DNA of 64,000 nt from Clostridiaceae bacterium (GCA_910575585.1 CAJTGF010000001.1:62197-126196); one strand, 5' to 3'. Shown: positions 25,917 through 35,524, counted from the stretch's first letter. Notes: generated by a model not told the origin, from the letters alone. Numbers and translations are program-made.

Positions 25917-28391
25917 ATGGCAAGTATATCAAGCACCAGCAGTTTAGGGAATACAGCTCTTAGAGGCTTCGGAGGCATGGCGTCCGGCATTGACCGCGAT
26001 TCGATTATTGAGAAGATGACCCTGGGAACTACCACGAAGATCAACAATCAGAAGAAGAAGATCACAGAGCTTCAGTGGAAGCAGGAGGCATACCGGGGAG
26101 TCAGCGATAAGATCATAGATTGGGCCGATACTTACGCAAGTTATACATCCAGCAAGAACCTGAAGGATTTGAACGTGTTCGCTAAGAATCAGATCAGTCT
26201 CAGGGGAGCGGAGACGGCCACCAGATTCGTGACCGCCACAGGCAGCTCCAGCATGGTAAATAATATTTCCATAAAAGGAGTGCAGCAGCTGGCTACATCC
26301 GCGGTACTTAAGTCCGAGAGCCATTCCAGCCAAGGCGGCGCAGGCATAGCGACCAATGTAAACGATCTGCTGTCTAAAGATGTAAGAACCTCGAACCTGA
26401 AAGGCGCCAAGTTAGACTTTGCCATCTATGATAGTAGTGACGGCAAAAAGATAAGTTCAGCTACCTTTACCTTTGCCAGCACCTACACAGTTCAGGAGGA
26501 TGGAAAAGAGGTAACAAAGAATATTGATTACACGTTGGAAAATCAGAGCTTAGATGATTTGGTAGGTATCTTAAACGAACATGTTTTGGGAAAATCTGAG
26601 GCTAAGGTGGGCGACGCGAATCTAAAGGATGTCTTTGAGTTTGGCAACGACAATGGCCAGATCGTGTTAAAGAAGAAGAGCGGAGCGCCGGAAGGCGTTG
26701 TAATGGAAGGAGATTACGCGTTAAAAACCCTTGGTCTGGATGACAGTCAAAAGAATGAGAAAGGGAAAGTTGAGTTTGGCGCCGACGGTACCATTACGAT
26801 GCAGAACAAGTTTGAAGATACCGCGATCAATGAGAGAAAAATGGTTGATTATCTGACGGGGCAGAAGATGACTTTCAACTATGACGGAAGTTCGAAGTCT
26901 ATTGAACTGATCACGAAAGAGGAAGCTGCGGAGCTTAAGGGAATGACAGAAAGTGAAGCAAAAGCGAAGATGGCAGAAAATCTCCAGAATCGGCTGAATC
27001 AGGCATTTGGTACAGGGACAGTTAAGGTCAAATTTGATGATGTATTGAGCTTTGATACCGAAAAGGCCGGATCTACCGTGTCCGTTATGTCCAATAATTA
27101 TGAGATGCTGAATAACATGGGACTTACCTATGGCGCCTCTAATAAAGTAAACCTGAACGGAACGCTGGATCAGCCGGCATTGAGCAAAGCCTTTACTGGA
27201 ATAACGATACCCAAGGGTGATAAGGCGCTGAATCTGAAGATTAACGGAGTTGAGATCAAAGGGCTTACAGGCAACAGTTCCATCAGCGATATTCTGTCAA
27301 AGATCAATTCCACCACGGAAGCGGGTGTGAAAGCGACGTATGTTGAGTCAACGGGCGAGTTTATGCTGGTATCCAGTGAGACAGGAGCGGGACGTCAGAT
27401 TAAGCTGGAGGGCGAAGTGACAAATGCCCTGTTTGGAAACAAGCAAGGGGATGGCGGTAGTACTAAGGTGATTGAAGGCCAAGACGCCAAAATACTTGTC
27501 AACTATGGCGGTGTCGACGTTATGATTGAGCGTTCTTCCAATACTTTTAACCTGGAGGGACTGACGGTTACGGTATCGGGGGAGTTTGGTGATGTGGAGA
27601 AAAAAACTGACGGAACATGGAGTTATGATAAATCCCAATCCATCACTTTCTCCGCCAAAGCTGATGTGGAAGGCGCGTTAGAGAGGGTAAAGAGCTTTAT
27701 CGAAGATTATAACGCCCTGGTAACAGAGATCAATAATCATGTCAGAACCCGTCCGGATAACAACTACGGCGCCCTGACGGATGAGCAGAAGGCGGAGATG
27801 GATGAGACATCCATCGAAAACTGGGAGAATAAGGCCAAACAGGGGATTTTATACGGGGATTCCGCTATGCGGGATTTGAGTATGGACATGGAGAGCGTTT
27901 TTACCAAGATGCTGAATAACGGAGCCAGCTACGAAGATCTGAAAGAGATCGGTATCAGTTACGCGGAAGATTGGGGTGACGGCGGTACCTTGGTGTTTGA
28001 TGAAGTCAAGTTTAAGACTGCCATGGAGAATGATCCTGAAAAGGTATCCAATATCTTTGCTGGAGGCGGCAGCGTAAAGAAAGGTCTCATTGATACTATA
28101 GATGAAACTCTTATTCCATATGCCACCAGATACGGCAGTAAAAATGATAACGGCAATGGTAAAGGTTCTTATGGCCGTCTCGTTGATATCGCCGGTTCCG
28201 AGAAGAAACCGACTACTCTTATGGAGAATGAGATCTATAAAGAGCTTCAGCGGATGCAGGAGACCATCGACAGCCTTAATGAGCGTCTGAAGATGGAGCA
28301 GGATCGCTATATCTCCCAGTTCACCACGATGGAGAGCCTGATTAACCAGATGAATACTCAGTCAAGCTATCTTTCCCAGTTGTCAGCATAA
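25917..28391 (+). CDS. fliD: Flagellar filament cap protein FliD (HAP2)
   Basis: FliD caps the growing filament and helps flagellin subunits fold in. The 824-aa protein is long for the family, mainly because of the middle domain. The N-terminus shows GFGGMASGIDRDSIIEKM and ITELQWKQEAYR, the D0/D1 signature; the C-terminus ends in a heptad-rich helix (MEQDRYISQFTTMESLINQ). It is secreted by the flagellar export apparatus, and no Sec signal is present. AAAGGAGAT precedes the ATG at 25917; the GTG at 25899 has no ribosome site. fliS follows after a hairpin. Confidence 0.95.
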   Translation: MASISSTSSLGNTALRGFGGMASGIDRDSIIEKMTLGTTTKINNQKKKITELQWKQEAYRGVSDKIIDWADTYASYTSSKNLKDLNVFAKNQISLRGAETATRFVTATGSSSMVNNISIKGVQQLATSAVLKSESHSSQGGAGIATNVNDLLSKDVRTSNLKGAKLDFAIYDSSDGKKISSATFTFASTYTVQEDGKEVTKNIDYTLENQSLDDLVGILNEHVLGKSEAKVGDANLKDVFEFGNDNGQIVLKKKSGAPEGVVMEGDYALKTLGLDDSQKNEKGKVEFGADGTITMQNKFEDTAINERKMVDYLTGQKMTFNYDGSSKSIELITKEEAAELKGMTESEAKAKMAENLQNRLNQAFGTGTVKVKFDDVLSFDTEKAGSTVSVMSNNYEMLNNMGLTYGASNKVNLNGTLDQPALSKAFTGITIPKGDKALNLKINGVEIKGLTGNSSISDILSKINSTTEAGVKATYVESTGEFMLVSSETGAGRQIKLEGEVTNALFGNKQGDGGSTKVIEGQDAKILVNYGGVDVMIERSSNTFNLEGLTVTVSGEFGDVEKKTDGTWSYDKSQSITFSAKADVEGALERVKSFIEDYNALVTEINNHVRTRPDNNYGALTDEQKAEMDETSIENWENKAKQGILYGDSAMRDLSMDMESVFTKMLNNGASYEDLKEIGISYAEDWGDGGTLVFDEVKFKTAMENDPEKVSNIFAGGGSVKKGLIDTIDETLIPYATRYGSKNDNGNGKGSYGRLVDIAGSEKKPTTLMENEIYKELQRMQETIDSLNERLKMEQDRYISQFTTMESLINQMNTQSSYLSQLSA

Positions 28392-28402
28392 ATATGGATA
28401 CG

Positions 28403-28432
28403 GCTGCCGTTTTATCACCATAAGACGGCAGC
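28403..28432 (+). other. Intercistronic hairpin between fliD and fliS
   Basis: An 8-bp stem, GCTGCCGT with ACGGCAGC, encloses a 14-base loop. It is followed by GGAAAATTG without a T-run, so it is more likely an mRNA-processing or partial-termination structure than a full terminator. Confidence 0.55.
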
Positions 28433-28458
28433 GGAAAATTGTTTAAGGAAGGGATTCG

Positions 28459-28863
28459 ATGAACGGATATAATCAGTACAAAGAAAAAAGCATTTATTCC
28501 ATGTCAGGAGCCGAACAGCTGCTGCTCTTGTTTGATGAGGCGATTAAGCGTCTCATAAGAGCAGAAAACTCACTGAAAGAGAATAATTATGATGACTTTG
28601 AGGATTGTCTGCTGAGGGTAAGCAGGATTGTTCGGTATCTGACAGATATTTTGGATCTGGAGCAGCCGATCAGCTGGGATTTGAGAAGGATTTATGACTT
28701 TCTTATCTTTGATTTAAGCCGGGTTAAGGCTGGAAGGCATAGAAGACAGGACGAGATAGGACGTATCCGCCACATTCTTTCCGAACTGCGAGAGGGGTTT
28801 GACGGAGCCAGCCGAAAAGTGAAAGACCTGCACATAGCAAAAGTGAGTGAAGTGAGAGGTTAG
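28459..28863 (+). CDS. fliS: Flagellin export chaperone FliS
   Basis: FliS binds the flagellin C-terminus in the cytoplasm and keeps it unfolded for export. The 134-aa protein has the family pattern NQYKEKSIYSMSGAEQLLLLFDEAIKRL and then SRIVRYLTDILDL. AAGGAAGGG precedes the ATG. In FliW-containing Gram-positives FliS and FliW share flagellin as a partner; fliW lies at 30848. It follows fliD, the standard order. Confidence 0.93.
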   Translation: MNGYNQYKEKSIYSMSGAEQLLLLFDEAIKRLIRAENSLKENNYDDFEDCLLRVSRIVRYLTDILDLEQPISWDLRRIYDFLIFDLSRVKAGRHRRQDEIGRIRHILSELREGFDGASRKVKDLHIAKVSEVRG

Positions 28864-28877
28864 AGAGGGCCGGCGCT

Positions 28878-29294
28878 ATGGAATTTAATATAGAAAGAAT
28901 TATGATTCTTCTTCAGAGAAAATATGGTGCCATTCAGGAAATTCTCAGATTGACCAAAGAACTGGAGGAGATTGTAAACCGCAATGACGGAATTTCTGCT
29001 GCTATGATCCTTCAGCTGCGGGGAGACGAGATGGTGAAAGCAGAACGATGCATGGAAGAACTTTGGCAGATGGGGGAGAGCAGTAAAGAAGCTTATGACA
29101 AGCTGCAGGTTCTGATGACATCGGATCTTGATCAGGCTGTGGGCGCTACGAAAGAGGAAAAAAAGATCTACGAAATCAGACGCAGAACCCGGACTGTTTT
29201 AGACCAGGTGCAGGCGATTGACGAGAGACTGAACAGAAGGCTGGCAGGCGATAAATCTTTCTATAAAATAGGAAAACTTGTCAGCGCTATATAA
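28878..29294 (+). CDS. Small helical protein, probable flagellar export chaperone (FliT/FlgN-like)
   Basis: This 138-aa protein is predicted to be almost all helix, with long charged stretches (RLTKELEEIVNRND, RTRTVLDQVQAIDERLNRRL). It lies in the fliT position, 14 bases after fliS. FliT would bind FliD for export. I cannot see a defining motif, so the call rests on position, length and helical character. No signal peptide or membrane segment is present. Confidence 0.5.
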   Translation: MEFNIERIMILLQRKYGAIQEILRLTKELEEIVNRNDGISAAMILQLRGDEMVKAERCMEELWQMGESSKEAYDKLQVLMTSDLDQAVGATKEEKKIYEIRRRTRTVLDQVQAIDERLNRRLAGDKSFYKIGKLVSAI

Positions 29295-29310
29295 AAATAT
29301 AAATCATAAA

Positions 29311-29364
29311 AACAGACTCCCGAAATCTTCTTTGCTGTTCACAAAGAGATTTTGGGAGTCTGTT
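29311..29364 (+). terminator. Long hairpin after the fliS operon
   Basis: AACAGACTCCCGAAATCTT (29311-29329) pairs with 29346-29364 over about 19 bp, with a mismatch or two. There is no T-run on the + strand, but on the - strand the stem is followed by TTTTTATGATTT. It may be a weak terminator or a processing site. Confidence 0.5.
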
Positions 29365-29380
29365 GGAAAAAGGGAGGGCT

Positions 29381-30553
29381 ATGAATCGTTTATTATTTGA
29401 GGGACGTTCCCTGGTAGAGATCGTAGCGTCGGTTATCCGGCAGGATAACCGGCACGTTCCTTTCAGCCGTTTTGATTGGGAGAGAATGTACCGCCTGGCG
29501 GATTATCATAAAGTGGCCAATACTGTATATTTGGGGCTTCTGGGTCATAGAGAGACGGTGCCGGACAGATGGAGGGACCGTTTCTTTCAGCGCTATCAGG
29601 AGTCCTTGGCATTTGGAGAGAATTGTCGGGAAGGCTTTCAGGAGATACTGACATGGCTGGATATGAGAGAGATCTCCTGTACGGTTCTGATTTCGGAGTC
29701 TATTCGGGAGCTATATAGGCTTCCGGAGACTGCGGATAACAGCCCTGTGCAGCTTTTTTTGGATGAGGATAAATACTACCTGGCAAAAGGATATCTGATC
29801 GATCTGGGCTATGAGACGGACAAGACTTTCAAGGGATTTGGAGAGCGGATGAAAAGGGTTAACGGTGTTACCATTATCCTGTTTTACAAACTTCCGTTTA
29901 GAACCTCCAGATATGGAAAGTATATGGTGCGGATACTGGAAAGCGCGCAGATCCGTGATCCTTATGAGTATATCTGGATGCTTCCTGTTGAAAGCGAGAT
30001 GACTTACCGCATGGCCGGAGCCGCGTATCGCTATGTGACGGATGAGCTGACTTTGCGGGAGATGCTGGAGTTATTTCTTTTTCACAGGGAATGGCGCGAG
30101 GAGATTGAGGAGGACGCTTTGCAGAAGAGGCTGGAAGAGTTCAAGGTTGACAGCCTTGCGGAGAAACTTCTGGAGATAGCTTATATGTGGTTCGGGGAAA
30201 AGAACGATCCCTATCTCTTGAGAAGGCATGAGGATATGTCTGTGTATGATCATCTGGAAGCGCGCATACTGACCAGAGGCATGGTAGGAGTAGAGAAAGA
30301 CGATCAGGCTCTGAAGCTTCAGGAACTTGTTGAAAAGGAGATTGAGAAGGAAAAAAGAGAAGAAGGGCAGTATATACGAAGGGAAAAGATGGGAAAGTTT
30401 TTCGCCGAACAGAGGAGAAAGCTGCGATGGATCTTTCCGGATTACCATTATATGTCATCAATCTATCCGGCAGTAGAAAAAATTCCCATTCTTTTGCCCG
30501 TATACTGGATGATCAGGGGCATGAGACTTCTGTGGAGATCATTTATTAAATGA
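29381..30553 (+). CDS. Nucleotidyltransferase-like protein (NTP_transf_5 type)
   Basis: This 390-aa protein resembles the uncharacterised nucleotidyltransferase family (PF14907): a helical N-terminus (LADYHKVANTVYLGLLGHR), then a central sheet (VQLFLDEDKYYLAKGYLIDLGYE). In that family the catalytic region normally carries a D-x-D motif; here the matching place reads VQLFLDED, so activity is doubtful. AGGGAGGG precedes the ATG at 29381. The C-terminus (ILLPVYWMIRGMRLLWRS) is hydrophobic and may touch the membrane. It ends at a shared terminator. Its role beside flagellar genes is unknown. Confidence 0.55.
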   Translation: MNRLLFEGRSLVEIVASVIRQDNRHVPFSRFDWERMYRLADYHKVANTVYLGLLGHRETVPDRWRDRFFQRYQESLAFGENCREGFQEILTWLDMREISCTVLISESIRELYRLPETADNSPVQLFLDEDKYYLAKGYLIDLGYETDKTFKGFGERMKRVNGVTIILFYKLPFRTSRYGKYMVRILESAQIRDPYEYIWMLPVESEMTYRMAGAAYRYVTDELTLREMLELFLFHREWREEIEEDALQKRLEEFKVDSLAEKLLEIAYMWFGEKNDPYLLRRHEDMSVYDHLEARILTRGMVGVEKDDQALKLQELVEKEIEKEKREEGQYIRREKMGKFFAEQRRKLRWIFPDYHYMSSIYPAVEKIPILLPVYWMIRGMRLLWRSFIK

Positions 30554-30564
30554 ATAGAAAAATC

Positions 30565-30610
30565 AAGGGAATGTCAGACAGAGATCCATCTGACATTCCC
30601 TTTTTTATTT
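30565..30610. terminator. Bidirectional terminator between the nucleotidyltransferase-like gene and csrA
   Basis: A 14-bp perfect stem, AAGGGAATGTCAGA with TCTGACATTCCCTT, is followed by a T-run on both strands. It separates convergent genes; the csrA stop codon lies at its right edge. Confidence 0.9.
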
Positions 30611-30841
30611 ATCTTTTTTGTGCTGTAGAAAAGACTGAAGCACCCACACAGAATCTTTATTCGGGGTAAGAGACCGTTTATTGGTCTGTTCCGCTTCAGA
30701 CAATTCCTCCCTGAGAATAGAAATTTGTTTTGGTGCATCAATCGCCAGACGGACGCCATCTGCCGCGCATTCAATAACTGTTATGCGAATGTTGCCGCCA
30801 ATGAGAAGACTTTCATTTTTTTTTCGTCGAAGTATCAGCAT
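30605..30841 (-). CDS. csrA: Carbon storage regulator CsrA
   Basis: CsrA is a small RNA-binding dimer that blocks translation by covering GGA motifs near ribosome sites. In Gram-positives its classic target is flagellin mRNA, and it is antagonised by FliW. The 78-aa protein starts MLILRRKKNESLLIGGNIRI, the family signature, and reads GVRLAIDAPKQISILREE. It lies directly after fliW, whose last codons contain its ribosome site (GAGGGG). The main flagellin leader at 44403-44528 has several GGA motifs that could be its target. Confidence 0.95.
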   Translation of the reverse strand: MLILRRKKNESLLIGGNIRITVIECAADGVRLAIDAPKQISILREELSEAEQTNKRSLTPNKDSVWVLQSFLQHKKDK

Positions 30842-30847
30842 AATTCA

Positions 30848-31294
30848 TCACCCCTCAATGACAGATGGAAAATCGCCCAGTCTATGGCAATATTCGTAAG
30901 AGCCGTTTTCTAAAATAAGCTGAATCCCACAGCGCGTCTGTGGGTTGATGGCCAATGGACATTTCAGATTGACCGTATTCTCCAGGTATTCATCGCGAAC
31001 CACACAAATCACATAGTAAGAAAGATCGCCGCTGTCTTTGACATCCAGACAGTCCAACTCCTGGGGAGCCAGACTGGGAGAATAGTCAGGGCAGAGGAAG
31101 AACGGATTAATCAGTACAAATACAACATTAGGGTCTTCCACAGACAGCATCAAAAGGATGGAATCATCATCCCCTTCGCCCATGCGCAGGAGAAGATAAT
31201 CAGTCAATTTAGGAAATCCGAAGATTCCGTCGCTAAAAGTAATCAAATCTTCTGGCGAATATTCCACTGCGCCATAATCAGTTTGTATCGTCAT
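30848..31294 (-). CDS. fliW: Flagellar assembly factor FliW
   Basis: FliW binds flagellin and CsrA in turn, so that free flagellin releases translation control. The 148-aa protein is of normal length and reads ITFSDGIFGFPKLTDYLLL, VLINPFFLCPDY and NLKCPLAINPQTRCGIQL. It is coupled to csrA downstream and follows the DUF6470 gene, as in the Bacillus flgL-yviE-fliW-csrA order. It acts in the cytosol. Confidence 0.94.
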   Translation of the reverse strand: MTIQTDYGAVEYSPEDLITFSDGIFGFPKLTDYLLLRMGEGDDDSILLMLSVEDPNVVFVLINPFFLCPDYSPSLAPQELDCLDVKDSGDLSYYVICVVRDEYLENTVNLKCPLAINPQTRCGIQLILENGSYEYCHRLGDFPSVIEG

Positions 31295-31306
31295 ATTCAG
31301 AAGCTC

Positions 31307-31912
31307 CTATGTGAATAGATTGACATTGCCGCCGGAATCATCTCTTGGCGGAACGTAGTTAAAATCACCCAAATATTCAATGTGTACCTGAGGTCTTTGG
31401 GTAACAACCGTCATTACCATAGGCGGGAGGTAAGACAATTCACCCTTGGCAACTCTCATCTCAAAAGCGCCCCGCTGTGCCGTATAGGATGAAGTGGCAG
31501 AAACAGAGAGATCCTGAACTGCCGATGTCTGTGAAGAAGCTGCAACGGGAACGCTTGCAGATGCCCCACTGGAAGAGACCGTCTGCGTGGAAGCAGTCTC
31601 AGGAACTGTGACAGGCACAGGTGCCGAGACCTGTGTTTGAGGCCGCAGCTGACTGGATGCCAATTGCTGCTGGAACGAAGGAGCAACATCCGAGGTCTGG
31701 ACAGCCGTTTGCTTTTTAGAAAAAGTACGGTTGATCTTATTGATTTCATCCATAGACACAGGACCTTGGCCCACAGAATTACGGAACGATGTCTGTCTTG
31801 CCAAAGCTCTTCTTCTTTCCATATCAACATGATTGGGATTTACCAAACGTCCGCTTTGCCGGAAATGCTCTATGCGTATGGGTTCAGTTGTAATCTTTAT
31901 AAGCGGTTCCAC
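31307..31912 (-). CDS. DUF6470 (YviE-like) protein
   Basis: This 201-aa protein occupies the yviE position between flgL and fliW. The N-terminus (LIKITTEPIRIEHF) and C-terminus (QVHIEYLGDFNYVPP) are conserved in the family; the middle is a Ser/Thr/Pro/Gln-rich linker. I choose GTG 31912 because GGAGG lies 7 bases upstream; a TTG at 31918 is only one base from it. The function is unknown, though the link to flagellar loci is well conserved. No signal or membrane segment is present. Confidence 0.75.
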   Translation of the reverse strand: MEPLIKITTEPIRIEHFRQSGRLVNPNHVDMERRRALARQTSFRNSVGQGPVSMDEINKINRTFSKKQTAVQTSDVAPSFQQQLASSQLRPQTQVSAPVPVTVPETASTQTVSSSGASASVPVAASSQTSAVQDLSVSATSSYTAQRGAFEMRVAKGELSYLPPMVMTVVTQRPQVHIEYLGDFNYVPPRDDSGGNVNLFT

Positions 31913-31943
31913 ACACAACCCTCCTTTCTGTGAACTATTTTAT

Positions 31944-33083
31944 CTAACGCACAAAATCAAACAGGGAAGAACTCATAAGTTGGGAGCCTACCTTTAACGC
32001 GGCGTTGTAGGCATAATTATTATTATACATCTCCATGATAGCTTCGTATGGGTCAGCGCCCAATTTATCCGCGTACTGCTTTGTCAGGTTATCAGCCTTC
32101 GTCTTAAGCCTTGATTCTGTAGTCTCCAGGAGACGATATTTGTTCCCCAAGTCAGAGTAGACGGTGCTTAACGTCTGTTCCGCTCCGGTCATCTCTTCAA
32201 GAACACCTCTAAGTTTTTCGTCCATAGCGGCATTTGTATCCGCAGTTGTCGGTTTGTTATTTAAGTAATCACTAATATACTGGGTTGCCTTGGCCACAAC
32301 AGCGAAAGCGCTGGAATCTAAAGCACTTTTGATATCAGCATCTGTAATGTTACCGGAAGCAGCGGCATCGGAAGTAATGCCTGTCAGCAGATTAAGTCCG
32401 CCGGTAAAGGTGTCAAGAAGGGTATCATGGTCAAAAATAGTGCCATAACCTACATCAATGCGCCCCTGCTCCTGCATGGCTCTTTTTATGTTAGCCATAT
32501 CGCCAGCCGCAATATTAAATTCATAGTCACCTGTTGTTGCATTCTTTTCTAATGGCATCTTGATCACAGTAGGGTTAGCATCTCCCGGGAACTGATGTGT
32601 GTAGGTCAATACAGGTCCGGTAGTGGTCTGCTCAAGACTAAAAGGAGCGTTTTTATAATCGTTGCCTCCAAAAACGAAATAATCGGCGTACTGAACATTC
32701 AGGGCATCTACGATCTCCTGCTGCTTCTGCAGAAGATCCTCCATGGTAGTCTGCAGTGACGCGTCAGATGTCGTGTCTGTTATGGCAAACTGGACCTTAT
32801 TTTTGGCTCCTCCGGAGCTGGAAATGATATCCTGGATTGTACGGGCTCCAAGTTCCTGCTGGTAGATACGATTGCTGATATCCTTAATCAGAGCGCTCTT
32901 GGTCAAAGTGTCCTGATACAAACCATCGATCTTTTTGCCTTCAAAGTAGGCAAGAGGAGCATCAGATGCCCGTTCATAAGCTTCGCCGCTGGAAACCTTG
33001 TTCATGCTCTTGTTTAAAGCCAGATGAACATTGTTCACCGACGAAGTAAAGTTTCTGTATGTGGATGCATTGGTTACACGCAT
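31944..33083 (-). CDS. flgL: Hook-filament junction protein FlgL (HAP3)
   Basis: FlgL joins the filament to FlgK at the hook tip. The 379-aa protein has a flagellin-like N-terminus (MRVTNASTYRNF, LNKVSSGEAYERASDAP-type region) and a C-terminal helix (LLETTESRLKTKADNL, NAALKVGSQLMSSSLF). The start at 33083 has GGAGGG 7 bases upstream. It follows flgK by about 40 bases. It is exported by the flagellar apparatus. Confidence 0.93.
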   Translation of the reverse strand: MRVTNASTYRNFTSSVNNVHLALNKSMNKVSSGEAYERASDAPLAYFEGKKIDGLYQDTLTKSALIKDISNRIYQQELGARTIQDIISSSGGAKNKVQFAITDTTSDASLQTTMEDLLQKQQEIVDALNVQYADYFVFGGNDYKNAPFSLEQTTTGPVLTYTHQFPGDANPTVIKMPLEKNATTGDYEFNIAAGDMANIKRAMQEQGRIDVGYGTIFDHDTLLDTFTGGLNLLTGITSDAAASGNITDADIKSALDSSAFAVVAKATQYISDYLNNKPTTADTNAAMDEKLRGVLEEMTGAEQTLSTVYSDLGNKYRLLETTESRLKTKADNLTKQYADKLGADPYEAIMEMYNNNYAYNAALKVGSQLMSSSLFDFVR

Positions 33084-33123
33084 AGGTAATCCCTCCATAG
33101 TTTATAGTATAAAACGGTTATCA

Positions 33124-34899
33124 TTACCGGCCCACTACACCAGTGCTGTTGATCAGAACATCCAGGGTCTGATCCAGAGTAGTCATGAGGCGGGAGGCCG
33201 CGTTGTAGGCTGACATATACATCATCATATTGGACGCCTCCTCATCCAGACTGACGCCAGATATGGAATCGCGGGAATTCTGGATGCCGTTAAGAACCGT
33301 AACATTAGTCTTTAACGAAATCTGGTTAGCATATGAATCATTAGCCAGAACCGTGGAAATATGGTTCATGTAATTGGCGAAAGTGTTGCCTTCTAAGTTG
33401 ATATCTGTTAGCAGGTTGGGATATTTCTGACTCAGATCTGAATTCTTTGGCTTTCCGTTAAATTCAGTGTTCATTGCCTCAAACATGAATTTTACGATGT
33501 CAGTAGCATTATCACCTGATTTATTGATAGAATGCGTGCCATCAATCCAGTCCTGACTGATACAGATATCTAACGCTGTCATATCTTCCCAATTAGTGCC
33601 CGTTGCCGCATTGGGGCCGATCAAAGTTCCGCCTTGCCCGTTCTGGAGAGTGCCATTGATCGTATTAATAACATGGGCAAAGGAACTGGCCAGTTTATCC
33701 AACTCATTCATATAGTAGTCATAGCCTTTTACATCATTCAGACCTTGTGTCGCGCCGTCTTTCCACAACATATCAAGGCTGGCCTGGATAGAACCGGAAC
33801 CGGAGGAGAACGGATAGTTTTTACCTGCCGTTGCTGTTTTCCCAATATCAAGATCAACGGCCGGGTTTCCATAATCTTCGGGAGTTGTAGGAGCATTAAA
33901 GCAATTCTGGAACGAAAGCTTTAAGTTGCTGTAATCAGGCGGCGCCCCTGTCCCTGCATCAATGGCAAGTTTCCCGAAATTATCATCGCCGGTGCCTACG
34001 GTTCCTTCCACAAGTACCAGTTTCTGGGAGTCGCCGTTGGCATCGGTGTAAGTCATGGTAACACGCAGATCGTCGGGCCATTCTTTCTTCATAATGATGT
34101 TCCCGGAACTGTCAAGATGGTACTTTTCTCCCAAAGCCTCATCCGTACCATTCGCAGCGACCCCGTTATGCTCCTTATCCTTATAATAAGTCACCTCAAT
34201 GGGGAGATAGCTGGACAACTCGTCTAAAAGCACATTGCGCTCATCCTTCAGCTCCAGGCTGGGCTGACCATAGATCTCATTTTGCTTGATCTGGCGGTTC
34301 AGACGTCCGATCTGCTGCAAGATATTATTGACCGTCTGAATGGCGCCCTGCTCGCTGTTGCCCTCTCCATCAAGCTTGTGGTATTCATTCTCCTTGTAGG
34401 TGTTGATCTGACGGGCTCCTTCGTTAAGCAGATTGGTCAGGGTCTGTATGCGGGTGCGCAGCTCGGACTCGTATACTTTGTCATGGATCTTGCTGGGGTC
34501 GGTCATATTGTTCAAAGTAGACCGTATATCATCAAAAGCGTTCCGGATACCGGTGATGTGAGACTCATCCAAAAACTGGGACAGCTCGTCAAAGGACGTC
34601 TGCAGCGCGCTGGAATAGCCGGATTTCTCCATCTGGTTCCGGTACTGGATGTCAAGATAGGGGTCCCGAATCTGGGAGACCGCATCCATATGCACACCAA
34701 AGCCTACCACCACCTCGGAAGAACTCATGTAGTGGGAAACCGGGTTGGTGTAATTCAGACTGGAAGTCTGAAGCTGCTGCCTGGTGTAACCGATCGTGTT
34801 CATATTCGCCAGATTCTGTCCCGTGATATCCAGCCGCTTCTGGTTAGCCTGAAGGGCGGAAAAAGCCGTGGAAAAACCGGCAAATGTTGCTCTTACCAT
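33124..34899 (-). CDS. flgK: Hook-filament junction protein FlgK (HAP1)
   Basis: FlgK sits directly on the hook and starts the junction. The 591-aa protein opens MVRATFAGFSTAFSAL, with the rod/hook-type motif LDITGQNLANMNTIGYTRQ, and closes with the matching C-terminal helix (SNMMMYMSAYNAASRLMTTL). The start at 34899 has GGAGG 7 bases upstream. It is in the flgM-flgN-flgK-flgL order found in many Firmicutes. Confidence 0.95.
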   Translation of the reverse strand: MVRATFAGFSTAFSALQANQKRLDITGQNLANMNTIGYTRQQLQTSSLNYTNPVSHYMSSSEVVVGFGVHMDAVSQIRDPYLDIQYRNQMEKSGYSSALQTSFDELSQFLDESHITGIRNAFDDIRSTLNNMTDPSKIHDKVYESELRTRIQTLTNLLNEGARQINTYKENEYHKLDGEGNSEQGAIQTVNNILQQIGRLNRQIKQNEIYGQPSLELKDERNVLLDELSSYLPIEVTYYKDKEHNGVAANGTDEALGEKYHLDSSGNIIMKKEWPDDLRVTMTYTDANGDSQKLVLVEGTVGTGDDNFGKLAIDAGTGAPPDYSNLKLSFQNCFNAPTTPEDYGNPAVDLDIGKTATAGKNYPFSSGSGSIQASLDMLWKDGATQGLNDVKGYDYYMNELDKLASSFAHVINTINGTLQNGQGGTLIGPNAATGTNWEDMTALDICISQDWIDGTHSINKSGDNATDIVKFMFEAMNTEFNGKPKNSDLSQKYPNLLTDINLEGNTFANYMNHISTVLANDSYANQISLKTNVTVLNGIQNSRDSISGVSLDEEASNMMMYMSAYNAASRLMTTLDQTLDVLINSTGVVGR

Positions 34900-34981
34900 A
34901 TGTGTATCCTCCAAATATTTTCTATATAGACAGGATGCGCGTCTTTACGCACCCTTGTTATGCATGTATCAGAAGCTGCGG

Positions 34982-35470
34982 TCAGACGTAAGTTTCTCTC
35001 ATAACTGAGTGAAGAGGCGCGGGGGCGCTGTCGGTGACACTGCCCGAGTTATCATAGGAACTGCCTGTCTGACCTGCCAGGGCCACATCCAGCTCATGGA
35101 GCCTGACTTTGATAATCTGCTCCGCGGCTCCCCTGGCATCCTGCAGCCACATCAGCTGCTGCTCCAGATACTCAAACAGAGGCTGGAGAACGCTTTGCTG
35201 ATACGGCGGCGCCACAGCAAGGATCTGCCGGAAGGTGAGAGAGCCCCACCCAAGGTCCCCGGCGAACCGGGCTCTGCGCTGTTCCAGACCTCTAAGCTTT
35301 AAGATCTGGGCCTGTTCGGTCTGGATATAACCGTCCAAAAGATGATGCTGGTTTAAAGAAGCCGCCTCGGCTTTGGCGGACTCGATATCCGCGATGTCGC
35401 CAACCAGCTGGGCGGTATCCTCCAGAACAGCGATAAAACTGTCAAAAGACTTCTGTGCGTTTTGTTCCAT
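34982..35470 (-). CDS. flgN: FlgK/FlgL export chaperone FlgN
   Basis: FlgN keeps FlgK and FlgL soluble before export. The 162-aa protein is mostly helical (FIAVLEDTAQLVGDI, LEQQLMWLQDARGAAEQIIKV), with a loose C-terminal tail. AAAGGAG precedes the ATG. It lies between flgM and flgK, the standard place. The assignment rests on length, helix pattern and position. Confidence 0.85.
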   Translation of the reverse strand: MEQNAQKSFDSFIAVLEDTAQLVGDIADIESAKAEAASLNQHHLLDGYIQTEQAQILKLRGLEQRRARFAGDLGWGSLTFRQILAVAPPYQQSVLQPLFEYLEQQLMWLQDARGAAEQIIKVRLHELDVALAGQTGSSYDNSGSVTDSAPAPLHSVMRETYV

Positions 35471-35524
35471 ATATATAAGGGAACTCCTTTCTATCCATGT
35501 GGCATGGCTGGGAAATGGAGGGCG

